A DNA stretch of 64,000 nt from Euborellia annulipes (GCA_023213315.1 JAKCPI010009267.1:1-64000), one strand, 5' to 3'; counted from the stretch's first letter, positions 33,427 to 45,530 are shown. Numbers and translations are program-made. Notes: generated by a model from the letters alone, not told the origin.

Positions 33427-33900
33427 GTGATCACGTCTCTATCACTTATTAAAATAAAAGCGGGATTTTTTTATTTTTCTTTGTTTTCTGCTAAATCCCT
33501 TCCAGTAGGAATTCAAATAATAATATTATTTTATCAGATCAATTATGAGATGTGTGTGTTGGTGGTGGTGGTCCAGAGAGAGAAAGAGAGGCACCTGAGG
33601 CTGCTCGTAAAGATTGCCAGTGCCATAGAGGTGCCTATATAGGTCACGTGCCAGCGTCATATCTCCCAGATGGCCAGCTAGGGAGTAAGGGGAAACCTAC
33701 GAGCTACACAAACACACACATACATTTACTTTGTGGCTTTGGGGGTAACAAAGAAACGACACTCTATCGCGAATTAGAGCAAAATGTCCCCATCTAAATT
33801 CACAATTTATGACAAGACTCTCTCTCTCTTTCTCTTTCTCTATGTGTATGTGTTTGTTTCCTTTGCCCATAACAACATCCAACAGAGTAATAGGTTTCCG
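33427..33900. other. Single-copy island
   Basis: (GGT)n, GAGA tracts, GTCACGTGCCAGCG and CA/TC microsatellites. Three overlapping frames of 60-80 codons reflect the microsatellites. No domain is recognised. Confidence 0.2.
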
Positions 33901-34191
33901 ATTAAAATCTAATCTTTGTTATTATTATTATTATTATTACTATTGTATTGTATTACTAGTGAATTAACTACTAGATATCTCTCTCTTCTCTCTATCAAAT
34001 ACTATTAATATTAATAACTAGCAAAATATTCCAAATTTTCATAAACATACTGTATTTTCCTTAATCTAATTAATTTTTTAACTATTTTTTGCCAAAAGAC
34101 GAGCAAGAATCAAAAAGTAGAAGTAAACTGAATTTTTTTATCCTAAGGAAGGAACCGCAGCCAGGAGAATAAAAAAACTATTTTAATTTCT

Positions 34192-34238
34192 TTTGGTCGA
34201 CGTTTCGGACGCCAATCGCGCCCTTCTTCGGGACCAAA
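34192..34238 (-). ncRNA. Hammerhead-like motif with perfect helix I
   Basis: Minus strand: TTTGGTC, box CCGAAGA (C for U at the second position), A, helix II GGGCGC/GCGTCC, GAAAC, GTC, return GACCAAA. Helix I is seven perfect pairs and differs in sequence from the 24.2-kb copy while keeping pairing. Next to the shared GCAGCCAGGA. Confidence 0.45.
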
Positions 34239-34357
34239 GATTGTTAAAAAACACACATGGATTTTATTGTGGAATGTATAAAATATTTGAATGATATTGA
34301 CAAAGGCATCTTTTTGTCTACGAGAATAGCTCTCTGTGCGAACTAACTATTAACAAG

Positions 34358-34475
34358 CATTTTATTTATTTATTTATTTATTCTTTAAAATGTACATAGG
34401 GCCTCAGGCCCCCCTTAGTGTACAAGTTTATTAAAGAGAGGAAAATAAAGGTATATAAAACAAAAAGTTATTAAA
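34358..34475 (-). mobile_element. Non-LTR retrotransposon 3' end, minus strand
   Basis: Read on the minus strand: TAATAAACTTGTACACTAAG, a GGGCCTGAGGCCC hairpin, ATGTACATTTTAAAG, then (AATA)n. Hairpin plus AAAT-type tail is typical of LINE 3' ends. No coding part remains. Confidence 0.5.
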
Positions 34476-34504
34476 AACGAATTTTACACTTTTATTATGA
34501 TTTT

Positions 34505-35442
34505 TTACTTTCTCTTACCTATGTATATATGTAATATATATATAGAGAGAAAGTATTGGATTCATGTCAAAAATTCGACGTCGAGATTTTGATGGATCTT
34601 CACGTTTTGAGGTCCCCTGAATCCAAAAAAGTGGTTTTCGCGACATGGTCTGTCTGTGGGTGTGTGGGTGGGTGTGTGTTCAATTTTAAGCATGAAGGAA
34701 TTGAGCTATGAGAATGAAATTTTATATTTAAGTTAAACACCCCCCGTGACCGGAAAAATAAGCTTTTAATCAAAATCGGCCAAAGAGTACTAGTACTTTA
34801 CTGATGTACTTTTTCAGTTTTTTTCGATTTTCTCAAAATTCGCTCTAACGATTTTGATTAAAATTCAAAAATCAATTATTTTTTAGATGCTCTTTCAAAT
34901 GTATATTCTCGTTTTGCCCTCAAAATTGTTTGAAGCACACTTTACTCTTGTGCTTCATAGGAAAGATAGGAGAAATGGTTGCCATGGTAACAAAATATAA
35001 ATATTTTCCCATACTTATAAATTTTACATCTTTTTTTTTTTTTTTTTAACATTCACACTTTTTCTCATTCACACTCACAATCACACACACATTCACACAG
35101 TCTTTTCGGCAACTCAGGCCATTTAAGACTTTGACGATATCTGTTATTTGTTATTAAACATATTGTGGTCCAGGCATTCTTATATAAGCCATTTGGTATC
35201 CAAATGCCTTATATAAAATCATCGGACTGCCTGGGGTCCGAACCCGCGACGTATATAGGTTAGCCCTAACCTCTACCAACCCCAGGGCAAATTTTACATC
35301 TTGAATTCAATTGTACCCTACTGTCGGAACCTAAATACATGTCGACACAAAAAATCTGGTGTGACAAGCACAGAACACAACTTTCGATTACCGAAGGTAA
35401 GAGAAAGTTGTGTGCTGTGCGCCAGTCACACCAGATTTTTTT
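34505..35442 (+). mobile_element. Family H element, full length, interrupted by SINE
   Basis: Complete 5' hairpin, GT tract, body and 3' palindrome, with S1 inserted at ATAAATTTTACATCTT. Confidence 0.93.
35033..35288 (-). mobile_element. tRNA-derived SINE family S1, minus strand
   Basis: Exact 14-bp TSD AAATTTTACATCTT at 35019-35032 and 35289-35302; T-run at the left edge is the A tail. The head contains an altered ACGTATATAGGTTAGCCC section. Confidence 0.92.
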
Positions 35443-36237
35443 ATTAATAGGCTAATAATAATTACAAAAAATATACTACCTAGTTTAGTATGGTGCTGGG
35501 TAGGCAGCCAGGATTAGAAATAAAACACAAATTTTATTTCGTCATTCTGACGAGCACCAATACTATATACAGTCTCCAGCCAAAGAAAATATTATACTAC
35601 CTAGGCCTGTAGTTTGAATTTTTTTGGGGGTCTAAAGAGTCTTGGGTAATTTTTCAGCATCTGAGGCAATTCAGTCCGCTTCCAATCTACCAACATTTTT
35701 TTTTTTTTTTTTTTTTTTTTTCGTAATTTTGAGTCTTTTGAGTCAATTGGGCTGCCTAACAGTAGGCGTCTTTCAAATGGCTCAGGGTGCAAATGTTTAT
35801 GTTCCCCATGGTATATGTTCTATAGAAATCCACAATTTTCAATGAATCCATTTGAAATTAAGTACATATATAGTACATGGACCAGGGAGTAACGTAGTAA
35901 TAATTTGAATCTCTTCAATATTTTGGACAATTAATTATAATCAAATTTCTTCAATATGGGAACACAAAATCAACAAGTTGGCTAGGAAATTAGAGAGCGT
36001 CCTTTATGCTCTGAGAACCAGCTTCCTACCTGACTATGGGCTGGGGGTGGGGGCTACGCAGCAGTTGAAAAACGAAGAGAGGATGCAGGTGACTGACCCT
36101 TTAAACAGTCATAAACAGACCCTTTTGTGCTGTGCCCAATCGGTCAAAGTGGTTTCATGTGTCGCTTGAATATAAGATACTTCCTTAACATCTTAACACT
36201 TGCATTGCAACAAGAAATATCCCAAATCGGAAATAAA

Positions 36238-36315
36238 CTTGCTCGCCGAAGGCGAGCAAGGAGTCCAGGGGCGCAGCCCCCTGGCTAGGCGGAAAGCCCG
36301 CCGAAGGCGGGCTTT
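36238..36315. repeat. GC-rich triple hairpin
   Basis: Three successive perfect stems: CTTGCTCGCC-GAA-GGCGAGCAAG (36238-36260), CCAGGGG-CGCAGC-CCCCTGG (36265-36284), AAAGCCCGCC-GAA-GGCGGGCTTT (36293-36315). It is strikingly GC-rich in an AT-rich setting and not part of any repeat family here. The function is unknown. Confidence 0.85.
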
Positions 36316-36826
36316 GCGACTAGTAATTTATAAATTTAAGTTTTATAATTAAAAAAAAAAAAAAAAAGTTTTATAATTTTAAAATAAAACACCTTTTATT
36401 AGAAGTTTTACAAAATTATAATTTAGTTGAGATCACTGACAGAATAAGGCAGGAGTAGACATATTATTGTGGGTGTTGTTAATTATAGATCACATTTTGT
36501 ATTAATTACATAGGCCTGCGTTTTTACAATTTTGAAAAATTGCCTCAAGTTTGGTGGCTTAAGTTTATATTTTTACGTGTGCTGACTCCAAATATATTAT
36601 ATCATAGTTTTTTTTTACTTTCTCTTATTTTTTTTTTTTCATCACGTAAGGTTTTTCTATAAAGAAAAATGAGGAAAAATAATGCAATTTTGCAAATGCA
36701 TGAAACTCTAACTTTATTTTTATTTCTCATAAAATTTCTTTAAAAAACCCACATAAAGCGAATTCAACACCATTTACTGTATGATATGACCAATCTGTGG
36801 GTTTATTTGTCTTCGTGATGCCTCAT

Positions 36827-37087
36827 TCACCTTTTATGGCTTTCCATTTTGTAGATTTTGTCCGGTAACTCCCTCTTCGGCATCCAACATTGGCCAGCAA
36901 TTATATTAATGTTGCATCGTATTTGATACCTCCTTTCCATTTCTTTCACGTCTTGGTGAAATCTTTCACCCTGTACCTCACTCGACTCTTCAAGGTTTTC
37001 TGGAAAGTAATCAAGATGGGAATTCAGGAAGTGGAGTTTCAAACTCAAACTCGAACAACCCAAAGTTTTCAGGCAATGAATAGTGGT
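36827..37087 (-). pseudogene. C-terminal fragment of dispersed ERFHQD-motif protein family
   Basis: The minus-strand frame is open from after a TAG at about 37088-37090 to a stop at 36827. Residues read LKLHFLNSHLDYFPENL, then GERFHQDVKEMERRYQ, then GQCWMPKRELPDKIYK. I recognise this pattern (SLK.HFL.SHLD.FPENL..., GERFHQD, ERRYQ, YCW, IYK) from an uncharacterised family present in many copies in arthropod and other invertebrate genomes, generally taken to be transposon-derived. The conserved DYCW is here GQCW. Upstream the frame is broken, though CAASLSIRG-type text suggests continuation in other frames. The opposite-strand 110-aa frame at 36890-37222 is a shadow. Function unknown; probably a dead copy. 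Confidence 0.6.
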
Positions 37088-37725
37088 CTAGTGAACCCAA
37101 TGAACCTAGTGGCCCACGAATGCTCAAACTGGCTGCACACATTCTTCTACCGTAAATCCACTTTTCCACATGCTCGTGCAGGCTTTATAGTCATCAAACA
37201 CCTCCAAAACACAATGAAGTAAAAGATGAGAAATAATACATAACATGTAAAATATCAGTTTGATTTTTAAAATTGATGTAAGTGTTTACTCCTGAAGAAA
37301 AATCGTCTATATCAATAGTTTGTACAAAAACTGTACGTGATGGAATTTTTTTCACTATTTTTCCTGAATTTAGCACTCGAAAATACATAAATATCACCCT
37401 TTAGATTCCAAAAATTTTTACATTGCAGGCCTGTGTTAAGAGGGAAGAAAGTTAGTATTGTTGATCCCGAGCAATCAGCCTGTGGAACGTCCCCCGGCAA
37501 CCATCGATACTTTAATAATACAATATAATTTATATCCCCCATATATGGCCTCAGTAGCCGAGATGGAGATAATAAAAAAATAAAATAAAGTTTTGGCTAA
37601 ATAAAGTGTAGAATTTTTATTTGTTGATTCAAAGTCGTTCCTTACCAAGATAACCTCAGATATAAATCCATAAAAAATAAAAAGAAAAGGGAGGGTTTCT
37701 TAGCTCTGTGTGTGATGTATGTGAT

Positions 37726-37788
37726 GCGTGCGATGCGTGAGTGATTGATGTCGATCGATGATGCCACAATTGCTGATGCATCGCACGC
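37726..37788. repeat. Perfect 11-bp stem hairpin
   Basis: GCGTGCGATGC (37726-37736) pairs with GCATCGCACGC (37778-37788) across a 41-nt loop containing TCGATCGA. Unique in the window. Confidence 0.7.
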
Positions 37789-38072
37789 GATTATTGTCCG
37801 CGATTTATGGCGCCCATCGCCTAATACTGTCATCAAATTGAGCATTGAGCTTCCAAATGAAAATTCCCCAACTGCCAGTTTAAATGTTGATATATTATAT
37901 TTATGCTAGATATTAGATTATTTATTAGTCGTCCATTCGGTCTATTCGATATTTCCTACATAACTCATCAGTTCTCTCTCTGTTTTTCCAATTCAATATT
38001 AATATTACTTAGTCACCCCAAACCATACAGTTATAGTTCAATGAATTTATAATTTTATCATATGCGCTTATT

Positions 38073-38607
38073 ATTATTTGAAATTCCTATAGAAATCCCC
38101 GTTTATTTGTCCGAGGTGCTTACGTGCTCGAAGACACACACCTCAAACCCAACCGGCCTCTGGCCGTAGCGGCACCCCGTGAAGTTACATTATTTCCTAT
38201 CTCTAACTCCTCCTCCTGTTTTCGTCTCTAGCTAGTGAACTAATCCTTATTTCTGGTTCCACCCGGCTTCTTTTATCCAACCTCTTCTATGCTAGGGAGG
38301 ATATCCTACTTTGAGGAGGGACTCCCTCAGCACCGGAGTATAGCCTACTCCTTTCGAAGAATGCATCACTGAGAGGGAACCTTCTTTACGTCCTTTCCAT
38401 AGGGATGACACAGCAACTCCCTCTCCTCGTAGAGTTGCCGGGGGCTATTGTCGAGAGATCAAATATTCCAATCCAGTGCCTGTTTGAGGATTTGTTTACA
38501 TTAAATATATATTTTTATTTAATGAAAAATCCCGCGCGTCCAGGGTTTGAACAGGGATCTTCTTTGTAGAAGCCGACACCCTAGCCCACTACACTAGCGA
38601 GCCCCCT
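38073..38607 (-). mobile_element. tRNA-derived SINE family S2, minus strand
   Basis: On the minus strand the head reads GGGCTCGCTAGTGTAGTGGG (A box) with B box CCTGTTCAAACCC, then about 440 bp of highly conserved body (AACTCTACGAGGAGAGGGAG, GATTAGTTCACTAGCTAGAG) to a GGGGATTTCTATAGG end. Very similar to 62687-63248 throughout. Confidence 0.82.
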
Positions 38608-39719
38608 TGCACTTAATAGGCCTACTTACATAATATTCACAAATTAGAAAAGTAGCTCTATAGAACTATACAATACCAATCACATGTCCAATTTCATATT
38701 CGTTTTGTATGACAGTTTGCCAGAGGCAGCCTTTGCAGCTAGTAGCTTCAAAAATATATTTATTTGGTTGAGAGTTATTTAAATAAATTTTATACTTTCA
38801 CAAAATTCAACTTAAGATGACGTTGACACCCAAAAATATAATTAATTAATGACACCCAATGGAGAGTTTTGTTTATAATTAATAGACTCCAAGGGACTCA
38901 AAGGAAACAAATTACCTATTATTATTATTAGTATTTATAAATAAATGAATGCATCATGATTTAAATGACTAAATAATGTTAATAAGGCCCCCTCCTATCT
39001 TTTCGTTTGGTTGTTACTTTATTTTGCTCTCTCTCTCTCCATTCAACTGGTGGGGTTTAATGGATTGTTCGTTCACCTGCCGACGTCCTCCATTGTCTCT
39101 TTGGATTCCGTTGATGACAAAGGTTGCCTAATCAACCCTTGACGAGCTCTTATCATTTTCATCTCTTTTTTAAAACAAAACAAGCACACTTACATTGTTC
39201 AAAATAGTTAATGACAAAGAAAAAAAAAAAAAAAAAACCTAGGCTTCTATAAGAATTTATTAATTTTTATCATAATTTCATTAAAAAAAAAATTAGAATA
39301 TTAGAATCAAGTTTTGTACAAAAAATCAGAAACAGACACATATCGCTTCAAGATAACTCCATTGATAGAAGAGAAGATTAGAATATGAAGGCCCCCCACA
39401 CTTTTTTTGGTGTTATTATGGATTGAATATTTTTAAAAACGAATAATAGTAGGCCTATTAATAATACACAAATAACTGAACAATAGGAGGCTTTATTCCC
39501 TTTCCCCCTCTCCACCTCCCCTCCACTCTGATCAATCAAAATAAAATTTAATTTCTGATCTTGATTGAGAAAAAAATATAAGCTTAATATATCTAACGAT
39601 TTTATAATTTTTTTATTTTTTCCTTTATTTAGAAATATATAAATTTTTCTTTACCTTTCTAATTGTTTAATATACACTATTTATACTGAATATATATAAA
39701 ATTTAAGGATAGGTGAAAA

Positions 39720-39920
39720 GTGAAGAAAGTCTGCAGCTAGTTGTTTTTCATTATTTTATTCCCACCACGTTGACGTTTCGATCCCGGTTGGGATCATCCT
39801 CAGAACAGGTGGGTGATGAGGGTGATCCCAACCGGGATCGAAACGTCAACGTGGTGGGAATAAAATAATGAAAAACAACTAGCTGCAGACTTTCTTCACT
39901 TTTCACCTATCCTTATTAAA
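39720..39920. mobile_element. Inverted pair of Penelope-type termini
   Basis: Arms of about 85-95 bp (left 39712-39803, right 39818-39912) are perfect or near-perfect reverse complements (GAAGAAAGTCTGCAGCTAGT .. ACTAGCTGCAGACTTTCTTC) around a ~15-bp centre. The right edge continues AACTACCAGCTATAAGCCC, also seen at 11.2 kb. Confidence 0.8.
39761..39813 (-). ncRNA. Hammerhead ribozyme-like motif
   Basis: Minus strand: CCCACCTGTT, box CTGAGGA, extra T, helix II GATCCC-AACC-GGGATC (six perfect pairs), GAAAC, GTC, return AACGTGGTGGG. Helix I pairs TGTT with AACG and CCCACC with GGTGGG around one bulged T. The opposite arm (39811-39857) shares helix II and the 3' strand but its box reads TGATGAGG. 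Confidence 0.5.
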
Positions 39921-39961
39921 CTACCAGCTATAAGCCCTACGTATCTATATAAAATTTACTA

Positions 39962-40048
39962 AAATTAATCAAAAACACTAGGTGATATATTCATACAGTC
40001 ACACCAATGAATATATTGAAACATATCACCTGGTGTTTTTAATTAATT
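39962..40048. repeat. Inverted repeat around AT-rich centre
   Basis: ATTAATCAAAAACAC..GTGATAT and ATATCAC..GTGTTTTTAATTAAT form about 24-bp arms. The centre repeats TTCATACA / TGAATATAT. MITE-like, no TSD certain. Confidence 0.6.
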
Positions 40049-40129
40049 TTACTTATAAACTTGTGGTTTACCAGTTACCAGTTTAAATGTCAATTTATAA
40101 TTTTGTATATAACTTTTTATTTAAATAGA

Positions 40130-40480
40130 TAGAAAGAATGAGCAAAACAGCTAGATTATATTTCAATTTATTGTCAAACCAGAGCCGACGTTTCGGTCGC
40201 ATAAGGGCCAGGATAACGTCTGAAAATAGATATCCTCGCCAAGTTATATTGGGCATACTTACATTAACCTCGCCCATAAGCTAGTTTATATTTAAATTTA
40301 TTGTCAAACCGGGGTCGACGTTTCGGTCGCATATGGGCCAGGTTAATGTGTGTATGCCCAATATAAATTGGCGAGGATATATTTTTTCAGACATTAACCT
40401 GGTCATGAAGATGGTCCCATATGCGACCGAAACGTCGGCCCTGGTTTGACAATAAATTGAAATATAAACTAGCTGCTTTC
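40130..40480. mobile_element. Cluster of three Penelope-type termini
   Basis: The phrase TTATTGTCAAACC(A/G)G..CGACGTTTCGGTCGCATA occurs at 40170-40216 and 40290-40336, and its complement at 40420-40465. The plus-strand motif at 40396-40446 has box ATGAAGA, T, GGTC/GACC, GAAAC-GTC, with helix I AACC..GGTC / GGCC..GGTT. The other two copies stop before the first box. GCCCAATATAA(A/C)TTGGC(G)AGG text is repeated and inverted within. Confidence 0.65.
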
Positions 40481-40789
40481 TAACTATTTGAATATCAATA
40501 TTCAGCTATATACCCCCTTCAAATATATAATTTGTGTAGAATTTAACTTGCATAAATTCGTTCGGTATTTCGTTAGGCAACCCAACTGCGTGCACTATGT
40601 TATACAATAAATTGAAAAATTCACTTTGGTATTTGCCATAGGTAATGTTTACATAACACATCACACTGAATTAAATGGAAAAATACTTGATAAATTTTAA
40701 TGAAATTTAATCAAAGAAGAAGAGACTCCTCTCCTGTTTTTATCTCCCCCTTCAACCAGACATTAGAAGGTAAAATACTAAAATAAATG

Positions 40790-41300
40790 TTGGATAATTA
40801 TCGGAAGTTAGAATGAATGGAGTGGTAACCAACCACCCCACCAGCACCATCTATCCATCCATCACTCTAATCACTCTCACACCTGCTCTTATTGAAGATG
40901 ATCCTGCCAATCGGGAATAGAAAGAGGGCGAAGAGGATCGTCTTCCCGTCGTCTGGAATTAATTCGGCAATGAATGGGCGCGAAACAAAAATGGTCCTCC
41001 ACCTCTTCCTTCTTCTTCTTCTTCGTCTTTAATTTGCAAAGGAAGGAAGGAACGAGGAATGTTAATTAAAAGCCGTTTGGGCTTCGAGGTCTAATTAGTT
41101 AGTCCCCGGGCTCCCGTCCCGTCTTTGACCCGCGGGTCACCCGCCGATCAACCCGATCACCCATGGACCACCACCAATATCATCTCCCATCCTCCCTTGA
41201 AAGAGGGATGGGATTTATAGCCATAATTAAACACTGATGAATTATCACTTCCCGGAGTATTATAGATTTGACTTCCACCTAAACGTGGCTGGGGTGGAGA
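40790..41300. other. GC-rich single-copy island
   Basis: Unique text such as TTAATTAAAAGCCGTTTGGG, CTAATTAGTTAGTCCCC and GACCCGCGGGTCACCC, with many TAATTA cores. No open frame. A regulatory element is plausible, not shown. Confidence 0.25.
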
Positions 41301-42182
41301 GGCTTTATTGAACAAAAATACAAAAGTCATTTAAAACTGTTAATTGTATTTTTTATTAAATCATAAAACACAATCAAATTAATTTTTATATATATATATT
41401 TTTTTATATTTTAACTCTCTATCTCTTTCTCTCATTGAATGTATTTGATTTATCTCTCTTGTTATTATGAATTTCAATTAGTTATATCTCCATGAGAAAC
41501 ATTAAAAAAAATAATAATAATAGTAATAATACTAATAATAATAATACACAAACAACCGCAGCGTGGAGAAAGAGGGAACAGAAAAATAAATAAATAAATA
41601 ATTCATGTTTAGCATTTTATTGAGAATTCGGGTTTTTTTTTTTCATTAAGAAAAAAACATTTATCATTGTTTTATTTAATTGTTTATTTATTTGTTTAGT
41701 AATATTTATTTATTATATTAATTGGTTGCAAGAAGAAAATTATATTTATGAATTAATTAGATATTTGAAAAATAGAGAGAAATTAACTGAAGATTTATGT
41801 ATTGTGCTAATGGATCTGGTTTAGAGGATATACTGCAGATAGAAAGTATTGGCATCATATAGTCCCATACACCATACTTAAAATCAATGTTGTTGGCTAA
41901 AAATTAAAATTGGATCATCTCACCTTGAATTGTCACAGTTAGTGGCAGTGTGGAGAGTTCCTAAGGAATAGGCAATCTGCTGCATCATTTATAATATCTT
42001 TATTCAATACAGGCACGTAGTTAGATGGGAGGGGAGCTCGAAGGACTTCAGCTCCCCTCCCCCTCCGAAATTGTTTATTTTCAAAAATTATAAATTCTTT
42101 TTCATGTTATAGGCCCTACAATATATGTAGATCTTTAGACCTATATCCATTAGTGAAATGTTACCACAATGTTGTCCAATTT

Positions 42183-42793
42183 TACTTTCTCTTACCTATG
42201 TATATATATTTTAATACAAATATAGTGAGAAAGTATTGGATTCATGTCAAAAATTCGATATCGAGATTTTGATGGGCACACGTTTTGAGGTCACCTGAAT
42301 CCAAAAAAATCTCCAAAATAGTCTTTGTGTGTTCAATTTTAAGCATGAAGGAATTTTATATTAAAGTTTGACACCCTCCTGGAGCGTGAAAATAAGCTTT
42401 TGATCAAAATCGGCCAAAAAGTACTAGTACTTTACTGATTTTCAGTTTTTATCGATTTTCTCGAAATTCGCTGTAACAATTTTGATTAATATTCATAAAT
42501 CAATTATTTTTTTTAGATGCTCTTTAATGCGACACATGCATTTTGAAATCTTCTGAAGACCACTTTACTCTTGTACTTCATAGGAAAGATAGCAGAAATG
42601 GTTGCCATGGTAACAAAATATAAATATTTTTCTGTTTATAAATTTTAAATCTTGAATTCAAATGTATCCTACTGTCAGAAACTAAATATATCTCAACACA
42701 AAAATCTGTTGTGACAATCACAGTGCACAACTCTCTCTTGCCGAAGGGAAAGAGGAAGTTGGGTGCTGTACGATCAGTCACACCATATTTTTT
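42183..42793 (+). mobile_element. Family H element, diverged
   Basis: 5' TTTACTTTCTCTTACCTATG, shortened body (small deletions at the GT tract and the ACTGATTTTCAG region), degenerate palindrome GTGCACAACTCTCTCTTGCC .. TCACACCATATTTTTT. Confidence 0.88.
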
Positions 42794-43729
42794 ATGAATG
42801 TAAAAAGTTACCCATTCCCAATTTTGTAAGAGGTTGCTTTGGGTTAAAAAGAAGAAAAAAGTATGGACTTAGACATAGAAGGGGGAGGGGGAGCTAATTA
42901 GATTGAAATCATCAAATATCTAAATATCCTTGACCCCTCTCCCAATTTTAACTCCAATAATTTTTCTTATTTATTTTTATAATTATTAATTCGATTTGGT
43001 CAAATTTATCTATTTCTATTAAAAAAATACAAATGGTTTGATTAAATATTTATGCTTACACAATTGTTTTTAGTAATTAAATACATTTTCTGGCATTTAT
43101 CGTTGTTTTTTTTTTGGTTAGTAATTAATAATACAAATTAACTACAAAAATTTCAACATTTCGGATACAATTTCTGCAGCCGTAATCAGGTGATTTATTC
43201 ACTTTGAAAAGCAAACGATAACTGAAAAGTCGACTTATTACAGTTTAATTAATTTGTGGAGAAATTAAAACAGGAGACGACTTTGAAAGCGAAGATTGTC
43301 AGTTCAAATCCAGGAGAAACTATTATTTGTCCATAATTTTGAATTAAAAATTAAATAAAATTCTGAATGGATCTTTTTTATGATTAATTTAATTATTTTA
43401 TTGAGAATCATTTTGATCTTTTAAGAGTGAAAATGAGATTAAATCTCAAGCGTGCGTATTGATTGGTTTGTGAATTAGAGCAAGTGCTTCACGACTAGAA
43501 CACATCGTTTTGCAATATGAGATGAATTTGTAATCCAGACATGTCCCTCATTTTGTCCAAAGCTTTCCCAGTAGATATCGTGACAGACTCCAGAACGTGA
43601 CAGTTCAACCTGATTTCGGACTTAGACTTTACCCGAGGCCATAATCGTAAAAAATGATGAAACCAAAAGAGAGTTTCTTTAAATCTTCATAAATGTTTTA
43701 TTTTAATATGAATATAAGAAGAGGATACA

Positions 43730-44160
43730 ATTGCATAAAGCATCCGCAATAACGAAGAAGAGATTTCGTCTTTTGGTGCAAGGTGTGCGCGCTCTCAAAT
43801 CTGCTTATTGCTTTTATGAATCTCCGGGCTGACGTGACTGGCGCTGTCTATCTGCTTATTGGCCCTTTCCTCGTTCCCTTTTTGGTCCCTGGTCCCTTCA
43901 GCCCTTCGCACAAACAACGTCTTAAAACCTGATTACGTTTCCCGGGACGCACGAATGAAGAGAAACTGTTATAGACCTGAGTTATGCCCGTGTAAATTAC
44001 CAACACATCCGAGGATTGGGGGATGGGATAACGACGCCCTTCGCCCTTAACACACGCATATCAAGTGTCTATCGAAGCCCTTCTTCTCTCTCGCCTTCTT
44101 TCACGCCTTTCAGTTGAATCGATTTTCTCTCTCCCGACGAAATCAAATTAAGCCCTTTAT
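43730..44160. other. GC-rich single-copy island
   Basis: Unique stretch with GGTGCAAGGTGTGCGCGC, CGGGCTGACGTGACTGGCGC and GATTACGTTTCCCGGGACGC. A 63-codon plus frame has no recognised motif. Confidence 0.2.
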
Positions 44161-44769
44161 TAAAAGAAAAATTTGTTAAACAATAAATAAAAGAGAAAAA
44201 GAGTGAGAGAGATGATTAGGCATGTGTTCTTTTTATTTTTTTTTGTTTAAATTCTTCTCTTTTTTTCTCTAACATATCTTCACAAATTTATTTTTATTTT
44301 AAATCTTTCTGGACAACTTTTGTGTCTTCTTCAGGTCTCATCTTAATTAAAAAATTGTTTAAAAAAGAAAACTGAGCTTTGAGGTCATTAATATTTATTT
44401 CAGCATTAACAATGTTTCGGACCTTCAGTTGTTAATGTTAAAATAAATATAAATAGCCTGAAAGCTTCGTTTTCTTTTCTTTTAGATCTACCTGTAAAAA
44501 TTCACAGGTCATGCAGGGTCCATTAAATCTTTGTTTATTTTAAGCTAATAACTAAATTCATTTTTGTTAAAAATTGATCACTTTGGTTGCAGTTGCTACT
44601 ATTTCTGTAACAAGACGAAAATTAAAGACATCTCAATCACTGGAAAAACTAAACTACAATCAAAAATATTTGTTTGTTTTTTTTAATAAAGAGAATAATT
44701 TTAGCGTGTTTATAGGAATAAAATTATTTTTCTCTTTTTATATTTAAATTTCAGACATTTTCCTAAGAA

Positions 44770-45270
44770 AAATACCCAAGTTGCTCCATAAAATGTTATG
44801 GGCCCGAAGGAGAAACAGAAGCAAGAGGATGGGGCGGAAGAACAAAGCGAAGATGGCTGCTGCCCCGGAGGCTGGCTGCTACTTGCTTTGCTGCTTGCGT
44901 CGTTCATTTTAATATTGTTAATTAAACCAGCAAGGCTCATATTAGCGTCGATATAAATACTTAAGGTTTTCATTAGCTGCTATCTCCATTAAGTCGACAT
45001 CGCATTACCGCGTATCTACCAATTGTTAATGTTCATTATAATAACTGTGTTTATTTTGGCTGGTGGCAACATCTGCATGGCGCTGGCGACCAAGATTGCC
45101 CCCACCCACTTCATAATTGGGAACAATTACATCAGAGGATGGGGGAGTAGGGAAGGGCCCAAGTTGGCTTGACTGTGAGCCCGGATATTGAATCGGTCCA
45201 ATTGTTTTTGCAGACTCCCATCTCTTCTTCTTGGCATTGTGTGCTTCGTGGAACAATCACCGCCACAAAG
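44770..45270. other. Single-copy island with homeodomain-like cores
   Basis: Contains TATTGTTAATTAAACCAGC, CATTAGCTGCTATCTCC and GGCTGGTGGCAACATCTGC (E-box CATCTG). Five overlapping frames of 60-87 codons on both strands argue against any single coding frame. Candidate enhancer by composition only. Confidence 0.25.
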
Positions 45271-45530
45271 TTACTCTCCTTCTTCGTTCTCCTATTCCTT
45301 CTCTTACTCTTCATATTAATTTCAAATGCCTTCTCTATCTCTCTCAACTAACAAGTAAAAAATTATATCACAAACTTGAGATATTCCGTCCTTTAAATTG
45401 GGGAAGGCTTAAGTAGCAAATAGAGATTATCTAATTATATGCGCAATTATTATATATACTGTATAATCGTATACAATATTTTTGATATCAATTTAGTCCA
45501 TAAGTTATTTACCTCAGTGTCTTAAATAGA

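Noticed and set aside
36890..37222. 110-aa plus-strand open frame
   Set aside because: Antisense shadow of the ERFHQD fragment on the minus strand.
43155..43200. ACATTTCGG .. CTGCAG motif resembling the inverted-terminus family
   Set aside because: Only one core box is left and there is no pairing; too decayed to annotate.
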